Origin: Winogradskyella sp046545555 | Lineage (GTDB): Bacteria; Bacteroidota; Bacteroidia; Flavobacteriales; Flavobacteriaceae | NCBI RefSeq assembly: GCF_046545555.1 | Contig: NZ_JBHZTH010000004.1 | Location: 1-64,000 of the forward strand | DNA: 64,000 bases | Reading direction: 5' to 3' | Shown: piece by piece, positions 23,659 to 33,849 of the stretch | Layout of the letters: every line of letters begins with the position of its first letter | How positions within the stretch are numbered: the stretch's first letter is position 1 | Notes under the pieces: model-generated | The model's input: only the letters and a program-made list of their open reading frames with translations | The model's database searches: none | What the model was told of the DNA's origin: nothing | Position numbers and translations under genes: made by a program

Positions 23659-26600
23659 ATGAAAGACAAAACATCAAGGAGAAAAAAAATAAGGAAACTT
23701 ATCTTGTTTCTTTTGGTGATACCTTTCCTTTTTCTTAGCCTTATTTTTGGTTATATCTACACTAAACAAGAAACTATAATTCAAAATCAATTAAAGCAAT
23801 TAAATACAGAGTATAAAGGCTTAATTAAAATTGGTAAAAGTGAGCTTTCACTGTTTAAAAATTTCCCGTATACCTCAATAAAAATTAATGATGTTGAAAT
23901 TTTTGAAGCTAAACCCGATTCTGTTTCACCTATAATGCAAGTAAAACATGTTTACATAGGCTTTGATTTTTGGGATATTATACAGCAAAACTATGATGTA
24001 CAGTCGATTTTAGTTGAAGACGGATTTCTAAACTTCATTTTGCACAAGGATGGCTCAAATAATTTCGAAAATGCTCTTAAAGCAGATAAAGAAGGTGTAG
24101 AAACACAATCAACTTTAGATATACATCTAAAAAAGATCAGACTTAGAAATTTAGATATTCACAAGTTAAACGAATCTAATCTTACAGATATAGAAACTTA
24201 TGTATATTGGGCAGATGGTGGTTTTAAAACAAAAAATAATACAATAGAGGCACATGTCGATACAGAGTTTAAACTCAATATTATTAAAGATACCGACACA
24301 ACGTACATTAAAAACAAACACTTTGAATTTGACACAGATCTTACCTATGATGAAAAATCTGGTATACTAAAAATTTCGCCTACAACTGTTGTTATGGAGC
24401 ACTCAGATTTTGAGCTGATAGGCAGTCTTGCAACTAAAGAGGATATGGATTTAGACCTTTCTATAAAAGGGAAGAAATCAAACTTTGATATGTTTATAGC
24501 ATTTGCTCCGCACGACATTATACCCATTCTTGAACGCTATAATAACGCTGGTGATATTTATTTTAATGCGGAAATAAAAGGGCCTTTAGAAGATGAGAGA
24601 ATGCCATTTATAGAAGCCAATTTTGGAACCAATAAAGCTTTTCTTGAGAATACTAAAAAAGGAAGACGTATAAGTGATTTAGGATTTAAAGGCTATTTTA
24701 CAAATGGCAATGAGCGTACTTTAGAAAGTATGGAATTATCATTAACTAATATGACTGCCAAATTAGAACGTGGAAAATTTTTAGGATCTATAATGGTAAA
24801 GAATTTTGAGCACCCAGATATTGAAGCACAATTAGATGTAGACTTTAATATTAAATTCATTACTGATTTTTTTAATATTAGTGGTATTAAAAATACATCG
24901 GGCAATATAGCATTGAAAATGAACTTCCATGATATAATAGATCTCAATAATCCTGAGCTAGCTTTAAATAATCTTAACCAAGCCTATTTTAGTGAATTAA
25001 ATATTTCTGATTTGAGTATTTTATCTGAAGATTTACCAGCTCCATTAAAACGTTTAAATGCGCATTTGGTTATGGAAGGTAAAAATACTACTGTAGAAAA
25101 TTTCGATCTATTATTTGGAAAGTCCGATTTATCAGTAAAAGGTTTTTTAACCAATTTACCATCAATAATTCATCATACAAACGACTCAGTTGTAGCACAT
25201 TTAGATATTACTTCTAATCTCATAGATGTTGCAGAGTTAACAGGGTTTTCAATTGCAGATAGCATTGGTACTGATGAACAAATTACAAACCTAAAAACAG
25301 GGTTATCTTTTAAAGCCTTAGCAAGAGATTTTACGGATTTTAAAAATTTACCGATGGGTGAGTTTTTTGTTGATAGCTTGCAAGCAAACTTAAAGCATTA
25401 TCCGCATAATTTCCATGACTTTTATGCCGATGTTTTAATTGATAAAAATGATATGAAAGTTGTTGATTTTAAGGGTTATATTGATGATTCCGACTTTCAT
25501 ATCAATGGCCATGCACACGACTATAAATTTTGGTTTAAAGAAACATTACAAGGTGATGTTATTCTTGATTTAGCGCTAAATTCTAATCTATTACGGATTG
25601 AAGATTTATTTACTTATAAAGGAGAAAATTATGTTCCGGAAGAGTATAGACATGAATCATTTAAAAATTTAGAGCTAGGGTTTAATACAGTCTTACATTA
25701 TAAGGATTCTGGTATTAAGGCTATAGATTTGGATATAGAAAAATTGCAAACAAAAATGCAATTGCATCCTAATACCTTTGAGAATTTTAAAGGTCATTTT
25801 CATTATGAAGATAGTCGACTTGTTGTAAATGATCTTAGTGGTAATATTGGAAATTCAAATTTTGATGTAGACATGAGCTATTATATAGGTAGTAGAGATA
25901 GTATAAATAAGACTAATAATTTACTGAGACTTAAATCAGATTATATAGACTTTGATGCATTATTTAAATTTAATCCAGAGCCACCAAAAAAAGCAGTTGT
26001 ATCTAATGAGTTGAGCGATGTAAAGTCTCATGCAGATGCCTTTAATATTTATGAACTTCCTTTTACAGATATGACCTTTAATATTGATGTAAAACGTTTA
26101 AAATATCACAGAATTGATTTAAAAAATATAGAAGGTCAATTACGAACAACAAAGAATCATTACATTTATGTAGATACACTCAATCTTAATTCTGCAGGAG
26201 GTAGTTTTAAGCTTTCGGGTTATTTTAATGGAAGCGATCCTAAACACATATATTTTAAGCCTTCTATGTATATACAAAATGCTGATATTGATAGACTCGC
26301 TTATAAATTTGAAAACTTTGGTCAAGACCATTTAGTATCAGAAAATCTTCATGGTCGCTTAACCTCTACAATTACCGGAACTATTAGAGTTTACCCAGAT
26401 TTGGTACCAGATTTAGATCAATCAGAAGTTCATATGAACGTAAAAATTTTAGAAGGGCGGCTAGAAAACTATGAGCCCATGGCACTGTTTTCAGACTACA
26501 TTGGAAATAAAAATCTAAAGAAGATAAAATTTGACACACTTCAAAACAGCATTGATATTACTAATGGAAAGATCACTATCCCAAGTATGACTGTAGAATC

Positions 26601-26862
26601 GACAATTGGCCATATGGAAATTTCTGGTACGCATGATAGCGATCATAATATTGAGTATTATTTAAGGATTCCATGGAAAACTGTTAGAAAAGCTTCTTTG
26701 TATAAAATCTTCGGAAACAAGAAAAAAGCGGATTCAGTGTATAGCGAAGAGACTATTGTGAAAGTTGATAAAACAAAAAAAACACGCTACTTAAATTTAA
26801 AGATAATAGGAAGTGTCGATGATTATGATATATCTTTAGGAAAGAAAAAGAACAAAAAATAA
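23659..26862 (+). CDS. AsmA/TamB-like envelope protein
   Basis: This encodes 1067 residues. One N-terminal membrane helix (about 12-32) anchors a very long periplasmic region of amphipathic beta strands. It ends in an AsmA-like C-terminal segment near 920-1010 (LEGRLENYEPMALFSDYIG, FDTLQNSIDITNGKITIPSMTVESTIGHMEISGTHD). Large AsmA-like proteins form lipid-conducting grooves between the inner and outer membrane; this is family knowledge. The final residues are lysine-rich. Confidence 0.85.
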   Translation: MKDKTSRRKKIRKLILFLLVIPFLFLSLIFGYIYTKQETIIQNQLKQLNTEYKGLIKIGKSELSLFKNFPYTSIKINDVEIFEAKPDSVSPIMQVKHVYIGFDFWDIIQQNYDVQSILVEDGFLNFILHKDGSNNFENALKADKEGVETQSTLDIHLKKIRLRNLDIHKLNESNLTDIETYVYWADGGFKTKNNTIEAHVDTEFKLNIIKDTDTTYIKNKHFEFDTDLTYDEKSGILKISPTTVVMEHSDFELIGSLATKEDMDLDLSIKGKKSNFDMFIAFAPHDIIPILERYNNAGDIYFNAEIKGPLEDERMPFIEANFGTNKAFLENTKKGRRISDLGFKGYFTNGNERTLESMELSLTNMTAKLERGKFLGSIMVKNFEHPDIEAQLDVDFNIKFITDFFNISGIKNTSGNIALKMNFHDIIDLNNPELALNNLNQAYFSELNISDLSILSEDLPAPLKRLNAHLVMEGKNTTVENFDLLFGKSDLSVKGFLTNLPSIIHHTNDSVVAHLDITSNLIDVAELTGFSIADSIGTDEQITNLKTGLSFKALARDFTDFKNLPMGEFFVDSLQANLKHYPHNFHDFYADVLIDKNDMKVVDFKGYIDDSDFHINGHAHDYKFWFKETLQGDVILDLALNSNLLRIEDLFTYKGENYVPEEYRHESFKNLELGFNTVLHYKDSGIKAIDLDIEKLQTKMQLHPNTFENFKGHFHYEDSRLVVNDLSGNIGNSNFDVDMSYYIGSRDSINKTNNLLRLKSDYIDFDALFKFNPEPPKKAVVSNELSDVKSHADAFNIYELPFTDMTFNIDVKRLKYHRIDLKNIEGQLRTTKNHYIYVDTLNLNSAGGSFKLSGYFNGSDPKHIYFKPSMYIQNADIDRLAYKFENFGQDHLVSENLHGRLTSTITGTIRVYPDLVPDLDQSEVHMNVKILEGRLENYEPMALFSDYIGNKNLKKIKFDTLQNSIDITNGKITIPSMTVESTIGHMEISGTHDSDHNIEYYLRIPWKTVRKASLYKIFGNKKKADSVYSEETIVKVDKTKKTRYLNLKIIGSVDDYDISLGKKKNKK

Positions 26863-26923
26863 AAGAGAAGCTATAGTATTAATTATTGTTACAATCTTAT
26901 ATATTACAAAAAATGATTACTAA

Positions 26924-28231
26924 ATGAAAAAATTAGCACTACACTGGAAGATTATAATCGGTATGGTATTAGGAATTGCCTTTGGATTGGCATTTACGAC
27001 CTTTGAGATAGGGCCAAGTTTAATTGCAGACTGGATTAAACCCTTTGGAACCATTTTTATTAATTCGTTAAAGTTAATAGCGATTCCATTAATTCTAGCT
27101 GCATTGATAAAAGGAATATCAGATTTAAGGGATATTTCTAGTCTTTCTAAAATGGGTTTTCGAACTATCGTGACTTACATTATTACTACAATTGTTGCTG
27201 TTTCTATTGGTTTATTAGTTGTGAGTACAATACAGCCTGGTAATTCTATAGAAGAAGATACTAGAAATGAACTTATTGAAGCTTATGGTGGTGATGCAGA
27301 AGCCAAACGAATGGCTGCAAAAAACCAAAAAGAAGCTGGGCCTTTACAGGCTTTAATTGATTTAGTGCCAAGCAATATAGTAAGTGCAGCATCGAGTAAC
27401 AGAAATATGCTACAAGTTATTTTCTTCGCTGTATTTTTTGGAATTGCATTAATACTCATTCCTGAGGATAAATCTAAAACCGTAAAGAATTTTTTCGATG
27501 GACTTAATGAAGTTATATTGAAAATGGTGGATTTAATTATGCTAGCTGCTCCCTATGGTGTTTTTGCTTTAATGGCAGCATTAGTAGTTGAAGCACCTAG
27601 TACAGATTTATTTGCTGCTTTAGGTATGTATGCCATTTGTGTTGTTTTGGGTTTAGGGCTAATGGTGGTATTCTATATTGTCTTGGTTAAAATGTTTACG
27701 AAAAAATCACCTCGTTTTTTCCTTAATGGTATAGCTCCAGCTCAGTTACTTGCGTTTTCTACAAGCAGTAGTGCGGCTACATTACCTGTAACCATGGAGC
27801 GTGTTACAGAGCATTTAGGTGTAGAAGAAGAGGTTTCTAGTTTTGTTTTACCAATTGGAGCGACAATTAATATGGATGGTACAAGTCTGTATCAAGCTGT
27901 CGCGGCTGTTTTTATTGCCCAAGCTTTTGGTATGGATCTATCTATAGGGACGCAATTAGGTATTATAGCCACAGCCACACTAGCCTCTATAGGCTCAGCG
28001 GCTGTTCCTGGAGCTGGTATGGTTATGCTTGTTGGTGTTTTGGGTTACGCCGGAATTCCTGAAGCTGGATTAGCCTTGATATTTGCAGTAGATAGACCGT
28101 TAGATATGTGTCGTACTGTGATTAATGTTACAGGTGACGCCGCAGTATCTATGCTCGTTGCAAATTCTCAGGACAAACTGCATGACCCAAAACCAAAAGA
28201 ATGGGATGATAATTATGAAGCAGTAAAATAA
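26924..28231 (+). CDS. Dicarboxylate/amino acid:cation symporter (DAACS)
   Basis: This encodes 435 residues and about eight membrane helices plus two re-entrant hairpins. The hairpin serine motif STSSSAATLP, the NMDGT motif (TINMDGTSLYQ) and AVDRPLDMCRTVINVTGD are the cation and substrate sites of the GltPh/DctA family. It is an inner-membrane transporter that probably takes up aspartate, glutamate or C4 dicarboxylates with Na+ or H+. The 100-residue helix region after TM3 is longer than in GltP. Confidence 0.93.
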   Translation: MKKLALHWKIIIGMVLGIAFGLAFTTFEIGPSLIADWIKPFGTIFINSLKLIAIPLILAALIKGISDLRDISSLSKMGFRTIVTYIITTIVAVSIGLLVVSTIQPGNSIEEDTRNELIEAYGGDAEAKRMAAKNQKEAGPLQALIDLVPSNIVSAASSNRNMLQVIFFAVFFGIALILIPEDKSKTVKNFFDGLNEVILKMVDLIMLAAPYGVFALMAALVVEAPSTDLFAALGMYAICVVLGLGLMVVFYIVLVKMFTKKSPRFFLNGIAPAQLLAFSTSSSAATLPVTMERVTEHLGVEEEVSSFVLPIGATINMDGTSLYQAVAAVFIAQAFGMDLSIGTQLGIIATATLASIGSAAVPGAGMVMLVGVLGYAGIPEAGLALIFAVDRPLDMCRTVINVTGDAAVSMLVANSQDKLHDPKPKEWDDNYEAVK

Positions 28232-28300
28232 TTTGATTTTTTATTAGAATAAAAGTCACTAACTTTAAGTGTTTTATTAATCAACCAAAATGATACTAGA

Positions 28301-29338
28301 ATGAATGTTTGCTTTATAATGTATCCATGGGAAGAGATTGACCCAGAAAATGATACCAGTTTAGCTTTAATTAAAGAATGTGCCAAAAGAGGTCATGGTG
28401 TAGCTATTTGCAGTCCGGCAAACCTTACTATAAGAGATAGCGTAACAAATGCGTTTTGTAATGTCATTGGTAGGATGGAAAAAGTGCCATCGAGTTTAAA
28501 GTCTTTTTACAATAAGGCTAAATTACGTGAAGAAATGCTACCATTAGCTGGTTTTGACGCTATTTTCTTTAGAGCAAACCCACCTTTAGATCCAATAATG
28601 CTCAATTTTTTAGATTCAGTTAAGGACGATGTATTTATAGTAAATTCACTTCAGGGTATGCGTGAGGCGAATAATAAGCTTTATACTGCTGCTTTTGGTG
28701 ATGCTCATAGTAATATCATACCAAATACACATGTTTCAAAAAATAAAAACTATTTAATAAAGCAGATCAAAGAATCTAAAGCTGATAAAATGATATTAAA
28801 GCCATTAAACGGCTTTGGTGGCTCTGGTGTTATTCTCATTGAGAAATCTGCCATGAGCAATATTAACTCATTATTAGATTTTTATATCAGTGCTGGTGAA
28901 GGAGATTCTAATTACGTTATTCTTCAAGATTATATTGAAGGAGCAGATCAAGGAGATGTTAGAATTTTATTATTAAATGGTGAACCTGTTGGTGCAATGA
29001 AGCGTGTTCCTGGTAATGACGATCACCGCTCTAATGTATCTGCTGGTGGAAGTGTACAAAAGCACGCTTTAACGAAGGCTGAGAAAGCATTATGTAAGCA
29101 AATAGGACCTAAGCTAGTCAAGGACGGCCTCTATTTTGTAGGTATAGACGTTATCGGTGGAAAATTAGTAGAAGTCAATGTTATGTCTCCCGGTGGTATT
29201 ACATATATTAATAAAGTCTATAAGAGTAAAACGAAAGTGGAGGAGAAAGTCATTGATTTCCTTGAGAGTAAGGTTTTAGATCAGTTACAAGCTTTTGATA
29301 GACGTACCAGATTACGAAAAGCAGTAGAGGAGGCATAA
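28301..29338 (+). CDS. gshB: Glutathione synthetase-type ATP-grasp ligase
   Basis: This encodes 345 residues. It matches prokaryotic glutathione synthase: ILKPLNGFGGSGV (ATP-grasp loop), ILQDYIEGADQGDVRILLLNGEPVGAMKRVP, NVSAGGSVQKHALT and VEVNVMSPGGITYIN (Mg-binding E/N). The enzyme joins gamma-glutamylcysteine to glycine, although the real substrates may differ because no gshA is nearby. It is the first gene of a six-gene operon (28301-33846). A -7-like TAACTTTA lies upstream. Confidence 0.9.
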   Translation: MNVCFIMYPWEEIDPENDTSLALIKECAKRGHGVAICSPANLTIRDSVTNAFCNVIGRMEKVPSSLKSFYNKAKLREEMLPLAGFDAIFFRANPPLDPIMLNFLDSVKDDVFIVNSLQGMREANNKLYTAAFGDAHSNIIPNTHVSKNKNYLIKQIKESKADKMILKPLNGFGGSGVILIEKSAMSNINSLLDFYISAGEGDSNYVILQDYIEGADQGDVRILLLNGEPVGAMKRVPGNDDHRSNVSAGGSVQKHALTKAEKALCKQIGPKLVKDGLYFVGIDVIGGKLVEVNVMSPGGITYINKVYKSKTKVEEKVIDFLESKVLDQLQAFDRRTRLRKAVEEA

Positions 29339-29347
29339 TAGATTAGT

Positions 29348-30166
29348 ATGCCAGTTATAACTCACATCTCATCTCCCTTAGTTTCAGCAGTATGGTTACA
29401 TACAAATCTTGAAGCTGAGAATTTAATTGTTTTAGACGCCACAATTAATAAACAAATTGATGAGCATTCAGTAAGAATTCCGAAAGCTCGATTTTTTGAT
29501 ATTAAGAAAAAGTTTAGTGACACAGAATCATCTTTTCCTAGTACATTGCCTAGTGCTGATCAATTTCAGCAAGAAGCTAGAAAACTCGGTATTCAAAAGA
29601 ATTCTGTAATTATAGTCTACGATGATAAAGGAATTTATTCTAGTGCAAGATGTTGGTGGTTATTTAAAGTGTTCGGATTTACAAATATTGCTGTTCTAAA
29701 TGGCGGTTTGCCAGAATGGAAGAATAAAGGACATCGTATTAATACCTATGATAATTTTGAATTTTCCGAAGGTGATTTTGTAGCTAATTTTAATCCGAGC
29801 TTAATGACAAATTTTGAAGGAGTTAATTTATTTTCAAAAGATAATAACGTCTTAATAATTGATGCGCGATCAGAAGCAAGATTTACGTGCCAAGTCGATG
29901 AACCTAGAGAGGGTCTAAGGCGTGGCACAATTCCTAATTCTTTAAATTTGCCATACACTGAATTATTAAATGATAATTTAATGAAACCTAAGTCTGAACT
30001 GCAAGTATTTTTTAATAATTTAAAGCTTGAAAATAATAAAGTTGTATTTAGTTGTGGCTCTGGAATTACAGCTTGCATTTTAGCATTAGGAGCAACTGTT
30101 TGTGAATACAAAGATTTAATAGTCTATGATGGGTCATGGACAGAATATGGAACCCTAACAAATTAG
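29348..30166 (+). CDS. Mercaptopyruvate/thiosulfate sulfurtransferase (double rhodanese)
   Basis: This encodes 272 residues with two rhodanese domains. The catalytic loop in the second is SCGSGITAC, close to the CGSGVTA form of 3-mercaptopyruvate sulfurtransferases. The inactive N-terminal domain carries IVYDDKGIYSSARCWWLFKVFG, and the linker region has the typical IDARSEARF. It moves sulfane sulfur to thiols or cyanide. It starts 9 bp after gshB, which fits a thiol or persulfide metabolism operon. Confidence 0.92.
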   Translation: MPVITHISSPLVSAVWLHTNLEAENLIVLDATINKQIDEHSVRIPKARFFDIKKKFSDTESSFPSTLPSADQFQQEARKLGIQKNSVIIVYDDKGIYSSARCWWLFKVFGFTNIAVLNGGLPEWKNKGHRINTYDNFEFSEGDFVANFNPSLMTNFEGVNLFSKDNNVLIIDARSEARFTCQVDEPREGLRRGTIPNSLNLPYTELLNDNLMKPKSELQVFFNNLKLENNKVVFSCGSGITACILALGATVCEYKDLIVYDGSWTEYGTLTN

Positions 30167-30167
30167 T

Positions 30168-30503
30168 ATGAAAACAATCGACTGGACAAGAGACGAACTT
30201 GTAGCTTATATATTATTGTTTGCCGCACATTCAGATTTTAAAGAAGATAATCATGAAAGAAATATTATTATTTCTAAAGTAGATATGCAGACTTTTCAAG
30301 AAATCCATGATGAATTTGATAATGACAACGATTATCAAGGCATTCAAAAGATTATGACAAGTTTACGTCAACATGGCTATGATAAAGACGATATTAATAT
30401 ATTACTAGCAGATATTGAAGTCTTGTTTTTCTCTGATGGTGAGTTTAATTCCTTAGAGCAAAATATGATGATATTTTTAACTAAAATCATTAAAGATGCC
30501 TGA
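30168..30503 (+). CDS. TerB-like small helical protein
   Basis: This encodes 111 residues, acidic and all helical. The pattern LLFAAHSDFKEDNHERNII ... FFSDGEFNSLEQNMMIFLTKII resembles the TerB/DjlA-like fold, in which an acidic D-x-E loop sits between helices. It is a weak family match. It lies 1 bp after the sulfurtransferase stop, and its end overlaps the next gene by 8 bp, so it is translationally coupled within the operon. Confidence 0.65.
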   Translation: MKTIDWTRDELVAYILLFAAHSDFKEDNHERNIIISKVDMQTFQEIHDEFDNDNDYQGIQKIMTSLRQHGYDKDDINILLADIEVLFFSDGEFNSLEQNMMIFLTKIIKDA

Positions 30504-31845
30504 TAAAAAATTATTAAGGAAACACGAGTTAGCTGTTTATTCATTTATTGTATCAATATCAGTTTTATTTTCTGTTATTGCTCTGACTATATTTAAAGAT
30601 AATAATGATGTAAAATCAGTATTAATTAATCTTGCTACAGAGTTTTTTGGTGCAGGTGTAATTTATTTTGTTGTGCAACGATTTTTCGGACTAGATGATA
30701 AAAATGAAATCATTGAAAATAAAGTTGATTTACTAGCAAATAAGTTAGAGAATAAAGATATTGACAATAAACTAGATAGCATAATTCAAGAATTCAATGA
30801 CAATAAAAATTATAAAATCATAGATAGAAATAACAAAGCCTTTAACGAGGACTTTTATAAATACTTCAATGAAAAAATTTTAAATGCAAAGCACAATGTC
30901 TTTATGACTGGTGAGGGGTTTGAATTTCCGGAAGACAATGATAATACAGATAAATTAAAAATTGCTCGTGATTTTATTGAAACTCAAAGAAAGGCTTTAC
31001 AAAACAACCCTGAATTAAATATAGTTAGACTACAAACTGAACCTAATATAAGTGATAAATGGAATGAAGATCTTAAAAGCCTAGTAATAGAATTTCCAAA
31101 ACGATTTGGTTTACACTTAAAAACAAATATTGTAAAGTCGGATAGTATAGCTTCTGTATGCACTATTGATGAAGAAGATGATATAGATAATATAACAGAA
31201 TTTATGTACAGTACTAAAAGTAATATTGGTACAACAACAACTAATATTGCTGGCTTATCTATTTTTATCAGAGGGAACAGGCAACTATGCGGGAATGTGC
31301 TATCCTATATGAAGAAAGAGATTGATGATAAGCTGACGATAAAAATTGATGCAGATAATTTCGATTTGCATATGACAGAAAGTATACTTTATTTCGCTTT
31401 TGGCTCTAACATGAACGTAGAACAAATGGTTAACAATCGTTGTAAATCTGCTAAAAAAATCTCTAACGGATATATTGATGACTATGAATTAGTATTTAAT
31501 AGAGAAGGTACATCTCGAAAAGGTGGTGTCTCAAGTATTATTTATAAAGAAGAAAAAAAAGTATATGGTGTTGTATATCTGATAAATTTAAAAGATAAAA
31601 AGAAGCTTGATAGTATTGAAGAAGAAGGTAATGCTTACAAACAAAAAATGATGAATGTTGTTGTTTTAGATGAAGAGAATAATGATAATCACAAGCAGTA
31701 TTTAGAATGCTTAGTTTATATATCTAATCCACAAAAAGGTGAATTTAAACCATCTGAAGAATATATTACTACGATGATTTCTGGTGCAGAACACCATAAA
31801 TTACCAGATAATTATATTAAGTTTTTAAAGAGTTTCAAAAACTAA
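30496..31845 (+). CDS. Membrane protein fused to a gamma-glutamylcyclotransferase domain
   Basis: This encodes 449 residues. Two membrane helices (about 13-33 and 44-62) are followed by a coiled-coil stretch (70-105) and a cytosolic domain of unknown family (about 115-275, with VFMTGEGFEFPEDN and IRLQT-like strands). It ends in a GGCT/AIG2-like domain (about 290-449) that starts with the diagnostic YFAFGSNM. The probable catalytic Glu is in DSIEEEGNAY. Standalone members cut gamma-glutamyl peptides to 5-oxoproline. Fusion to a membrane anchor is unusual. Confidence 0.78.
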   Translation: MPDKKLLRKHELAVYSFIVSISVLFSVIALTIFKDNNDVKSVLINLATEFFGAGVIYFVVQRFFGLDDKNEIIENKVDLLANKLENKDIDNKLDSIIQEFNDNKNYKIIDRNNKAFNEDFYKYFNEKILNAKHNVFMTGEGFEFPEDNDNTDKLKIARDFIETQRKALQNNPELNIVRLQTEPNISDKWNEDLKSLVIEFPKRFGLHLKTNIVKSDSIASVCTIDEEDDIDNITEFMYSTKSNIGTTTTNIAGLSIFIRGNRQLCGNVLSYMKKEIDDKLTIKIDADNFDLHMTESILYFAFGSNMNVEQMVNNRCKSAKKISNGYIDDYELVFNREGTSRKGGVSSIIYKEEKKVYGVVYLINLKDKKKLDSIEEEGNAYKQKMMNVVVLDEENNDNHKQYLECLVYISNPQKGEFKPSEEYITTMISGAEHHKLPDNYIKFLKSFKN

Positions 31846-31855
31846 ATTTTTATTC

Positions 31856-32686
31856 ATGCTTAAATTATCTATACAAGAAATTGTTAGCAAAATCGAGAAT
31901 GAAGAAGTCTTTCATGCAGTATCAGAAGATTATTCATTTACAATTAAATTAGATGCATATGTACATTACGCTTGTAGTGCTATTCATAATGGCAACCAGT
32001 TTAGAAAAGAGCTTTGGAATAATTGTTTACATTCTGAATACGATAGATGGTACGAGGAGGATCCTGAAACCAAGAATATGATTATATCCCATCCTATTGT
32101 AATAGCTGGATGTGATTCACGTTTTGAATATGATTTAAATCGCCCTTCAGAAGAAGCTGTCTTTGAAACCGCTTGGGGAAAACAACTCTGGAAAGAACCT
32201 CTAGCAGAATCAGAAAAAGAGAAAAGTTTACTAAAGCATGCAAACTTTTATAAGGTTGTAAATGCTTTAATTTCTAAACTAGAAGAAAAGTTTGGGGTTT
32301 GTATAGTTTATGATATTCATAGTTATAATTGGCAGCGATGGGACAGGGAGGTGCCTACATGGAATTTAGGTACTACAAATATTGATATTGAAAAATATGG
32401 TGATATGATAGAAGAATGGCGCAGGACTTTAACTAGCATTAAATTCCCAAATGATATTAAACAAACTGCTGCTATAAATAATACCTTTTTCGGAAAAGGT
32501 AATTTCTTAAAATATATTACTAAAAACTTTAAGAATACATTAGTTTTGGCAACCGAAATTGCAAAAGTCTATTGCGATGAATATAAACAGATTATTTATC
32601 CCGAAGTAGTTACAGCTGTAGAACAACAATTACAGACACTTTTGCCTAAGCATGCCGACGAATTTTATAAGAAGTTTAAAACATAA
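31856..32686 (+). CDS. N-formylglutamate amidohydrolase family enzyme
   Basis: This encodes 276 residues. The family pattern is visible as HPIVIAGCDSRFEYDLNRP, VYDIHSYN (metal-binding D-x-HS), NLGTTN and TLVLATEIAKVY. HutG-type members release glutamate from N-formylglutamate, but no other histidine-degradation gene is present. Its place between a GGCT fusion and a QEGLA peptidase suggests a different amide substrate, perhaps a gamma-glutamyl or capped glutamate compound. It starts 10 bp after the previous stop. Confidence 0.85.
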   Translation: MLKLSIQEIVSKIENEEVFHAVSEDYSFTIKLDAYVHYACSAIHNGNQFRKELWNNCLHSEYDRWYEEDPETKNMIISHPIVIAGCDSRFEYDLNRPSEEAVFETAWGKQLWKEPLAESEKEKSLLKHANFYKVVNALISKLEEKFGVCIVYDIHSYNWQRWDREVPTWNLGTTNIDIEKYGDMIEEWRRTLTSIKFPNDIKQTAAINNTFFGKGNFLKYITKNFKNTLVLATEIAKVYCDEYKQIIYPEVVTAVEQQLQTLLPKHADEFYKKFKT

Positions 32687-33846
32687 TGTCCATAATAAGA
32701 ACTAAAGAAGCGTTTCAAGATTTATTTGATATAGATGCCAACCTAAATCGATTGGTTAGAAATATTGAGCTCCTTAATTATATTAACCCACTGAATATAG
32801 CATCTGAGAAAAAGAAATTTTATTCTTCAAAATATAATTACCAACCACAATTTAAGTATCCTAAAATGAAATTTAATGGATACAAATTACATCGTTTGTT
32901 TTTCTCTCAACGTTTAGAACGTATAGAAGATAATGAGATTAGACAATTATATGAAGATATTATATATGAGTATTCTGGTTTAATAGAATGTATAGAAACA
33001 ATAGGACAAGGACGAAAATTTTATTTCAATAGTCTTAAGAGTTTTGGAACACCTACGGAGAAGGATATTGAAAATGCCAAATTCATTCTACGTTTTGATG
33101 ATTCAGAATTTAATGAAGAAATGCTACCTATGTATTCTGCCGAAGAGGCAAAGGCATATTTTGATGATTTCTCTAAACGGTATGATTTTAATTATAACAT
33201 AAAAATTTCAAATAACCTTTCTGCTGCAGCAATGGTATTAAATAATACGCAGACTTTAGTTTTACGTAAAAGCCATAAATACAGTTTAAACCAGCTAAAA
33301 GTATTAACAAACCATGAGATTGGTGTGCATATGGTAACGACTTTTAACGGCTTAAGTCAGCCTTTAAAGGTGTTTTCTAACGGTCTCCCTAATAATGTTG
33401 AAACTCAAGAAGGATTGGCTGTGTATTCAGAATTTATGAGTGGTTGTCTTACAATAGAGCGTTTAAAAGAACTTGCTTTTAGAGTTATTGCAGTAGATAG
33501 TCTAAATAAAGGTTATAATTTTTCTGACACATTTAACCTTTTGAATGGTCAACATAAGCTAAATAGAGACAAGGCTTTTGGAATTACTTTGCGCGTGCAT
33601 AGAGGAGGCGGATTTACTAAAGATCATTTATATTTAAGTGGTTTAAAAAACGTATATAAGTATGCAAAAAATGACGAAGATTTAGGAGTTCTACTTACGG
33701 GTAAAGTGACTATGGAATATGTTTCTACTATAAAAAAACTTCAAGATTTAGGATTAGCTGTAGAGCCAAAGTATTTTACAGATGCCTATATCAAAAACAA
33801 TAATAGTAATCCAAATTTAGATTTTATTTTAAAGAGTTTGAAGTAA
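32686..33846 (+). CDS. QEGLA-motif (DUF1704) tyrosine-carboxypeptidase-like metallopeptidase
   Basis: This encodes 386 residues. The zinc motif HEIGVH is at 210-215 (HExxxH) and the name-giving QEGLA at 241-245 supplies the next Glu. Bacterial members are annotated as flavohemoglobin-expression-modulating proteins; eukaryotic relatives (MATCAP) remove C-terminal tyrosine from tubulin. This is family knowledge. No signal peptide was seen, so it is cytoplasmic. It overlaps the previous stop by 1 bp and ends the operon. A 260-bp structured region and then a terminator follow. Confidence 0.9.
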   Translation: MSIIRTKEAFQDLFDIDANLNRLVRNIELLNYINPLNIASEKKKFYSSKYNYQPQFKYPKMKFNGYKLHRLFFSQRLERIEDNEIRQLYEDIIYEYSGLIECIETIGQGRKFYFNSLKSFGTPTEKDIENAKFILRFDDSEFNEEMLPMYSAEEAKAYFDDFSKRYDFNYNIKISNNLSAAAMVLNNTQTLVLRKSHKYSLNQLKVLTNHEIGVHMVTTFNGLSQPLKVFSNGLPNNVETQEGLAVYSEFMSGCLTIERLKELAFRVIAVDSLNKGYNFSDTFNLLNGQHKLNRDKAFGITLRVHRGGGFTKDHLYLSGLKNVYKYAKNDEDLGVLLTGKVTMEYVSTIKKLQDLGLAVEPKYFTDAYIKNNNSNPNLDFILKSLK

Positions 33847-33849
33847 TTA

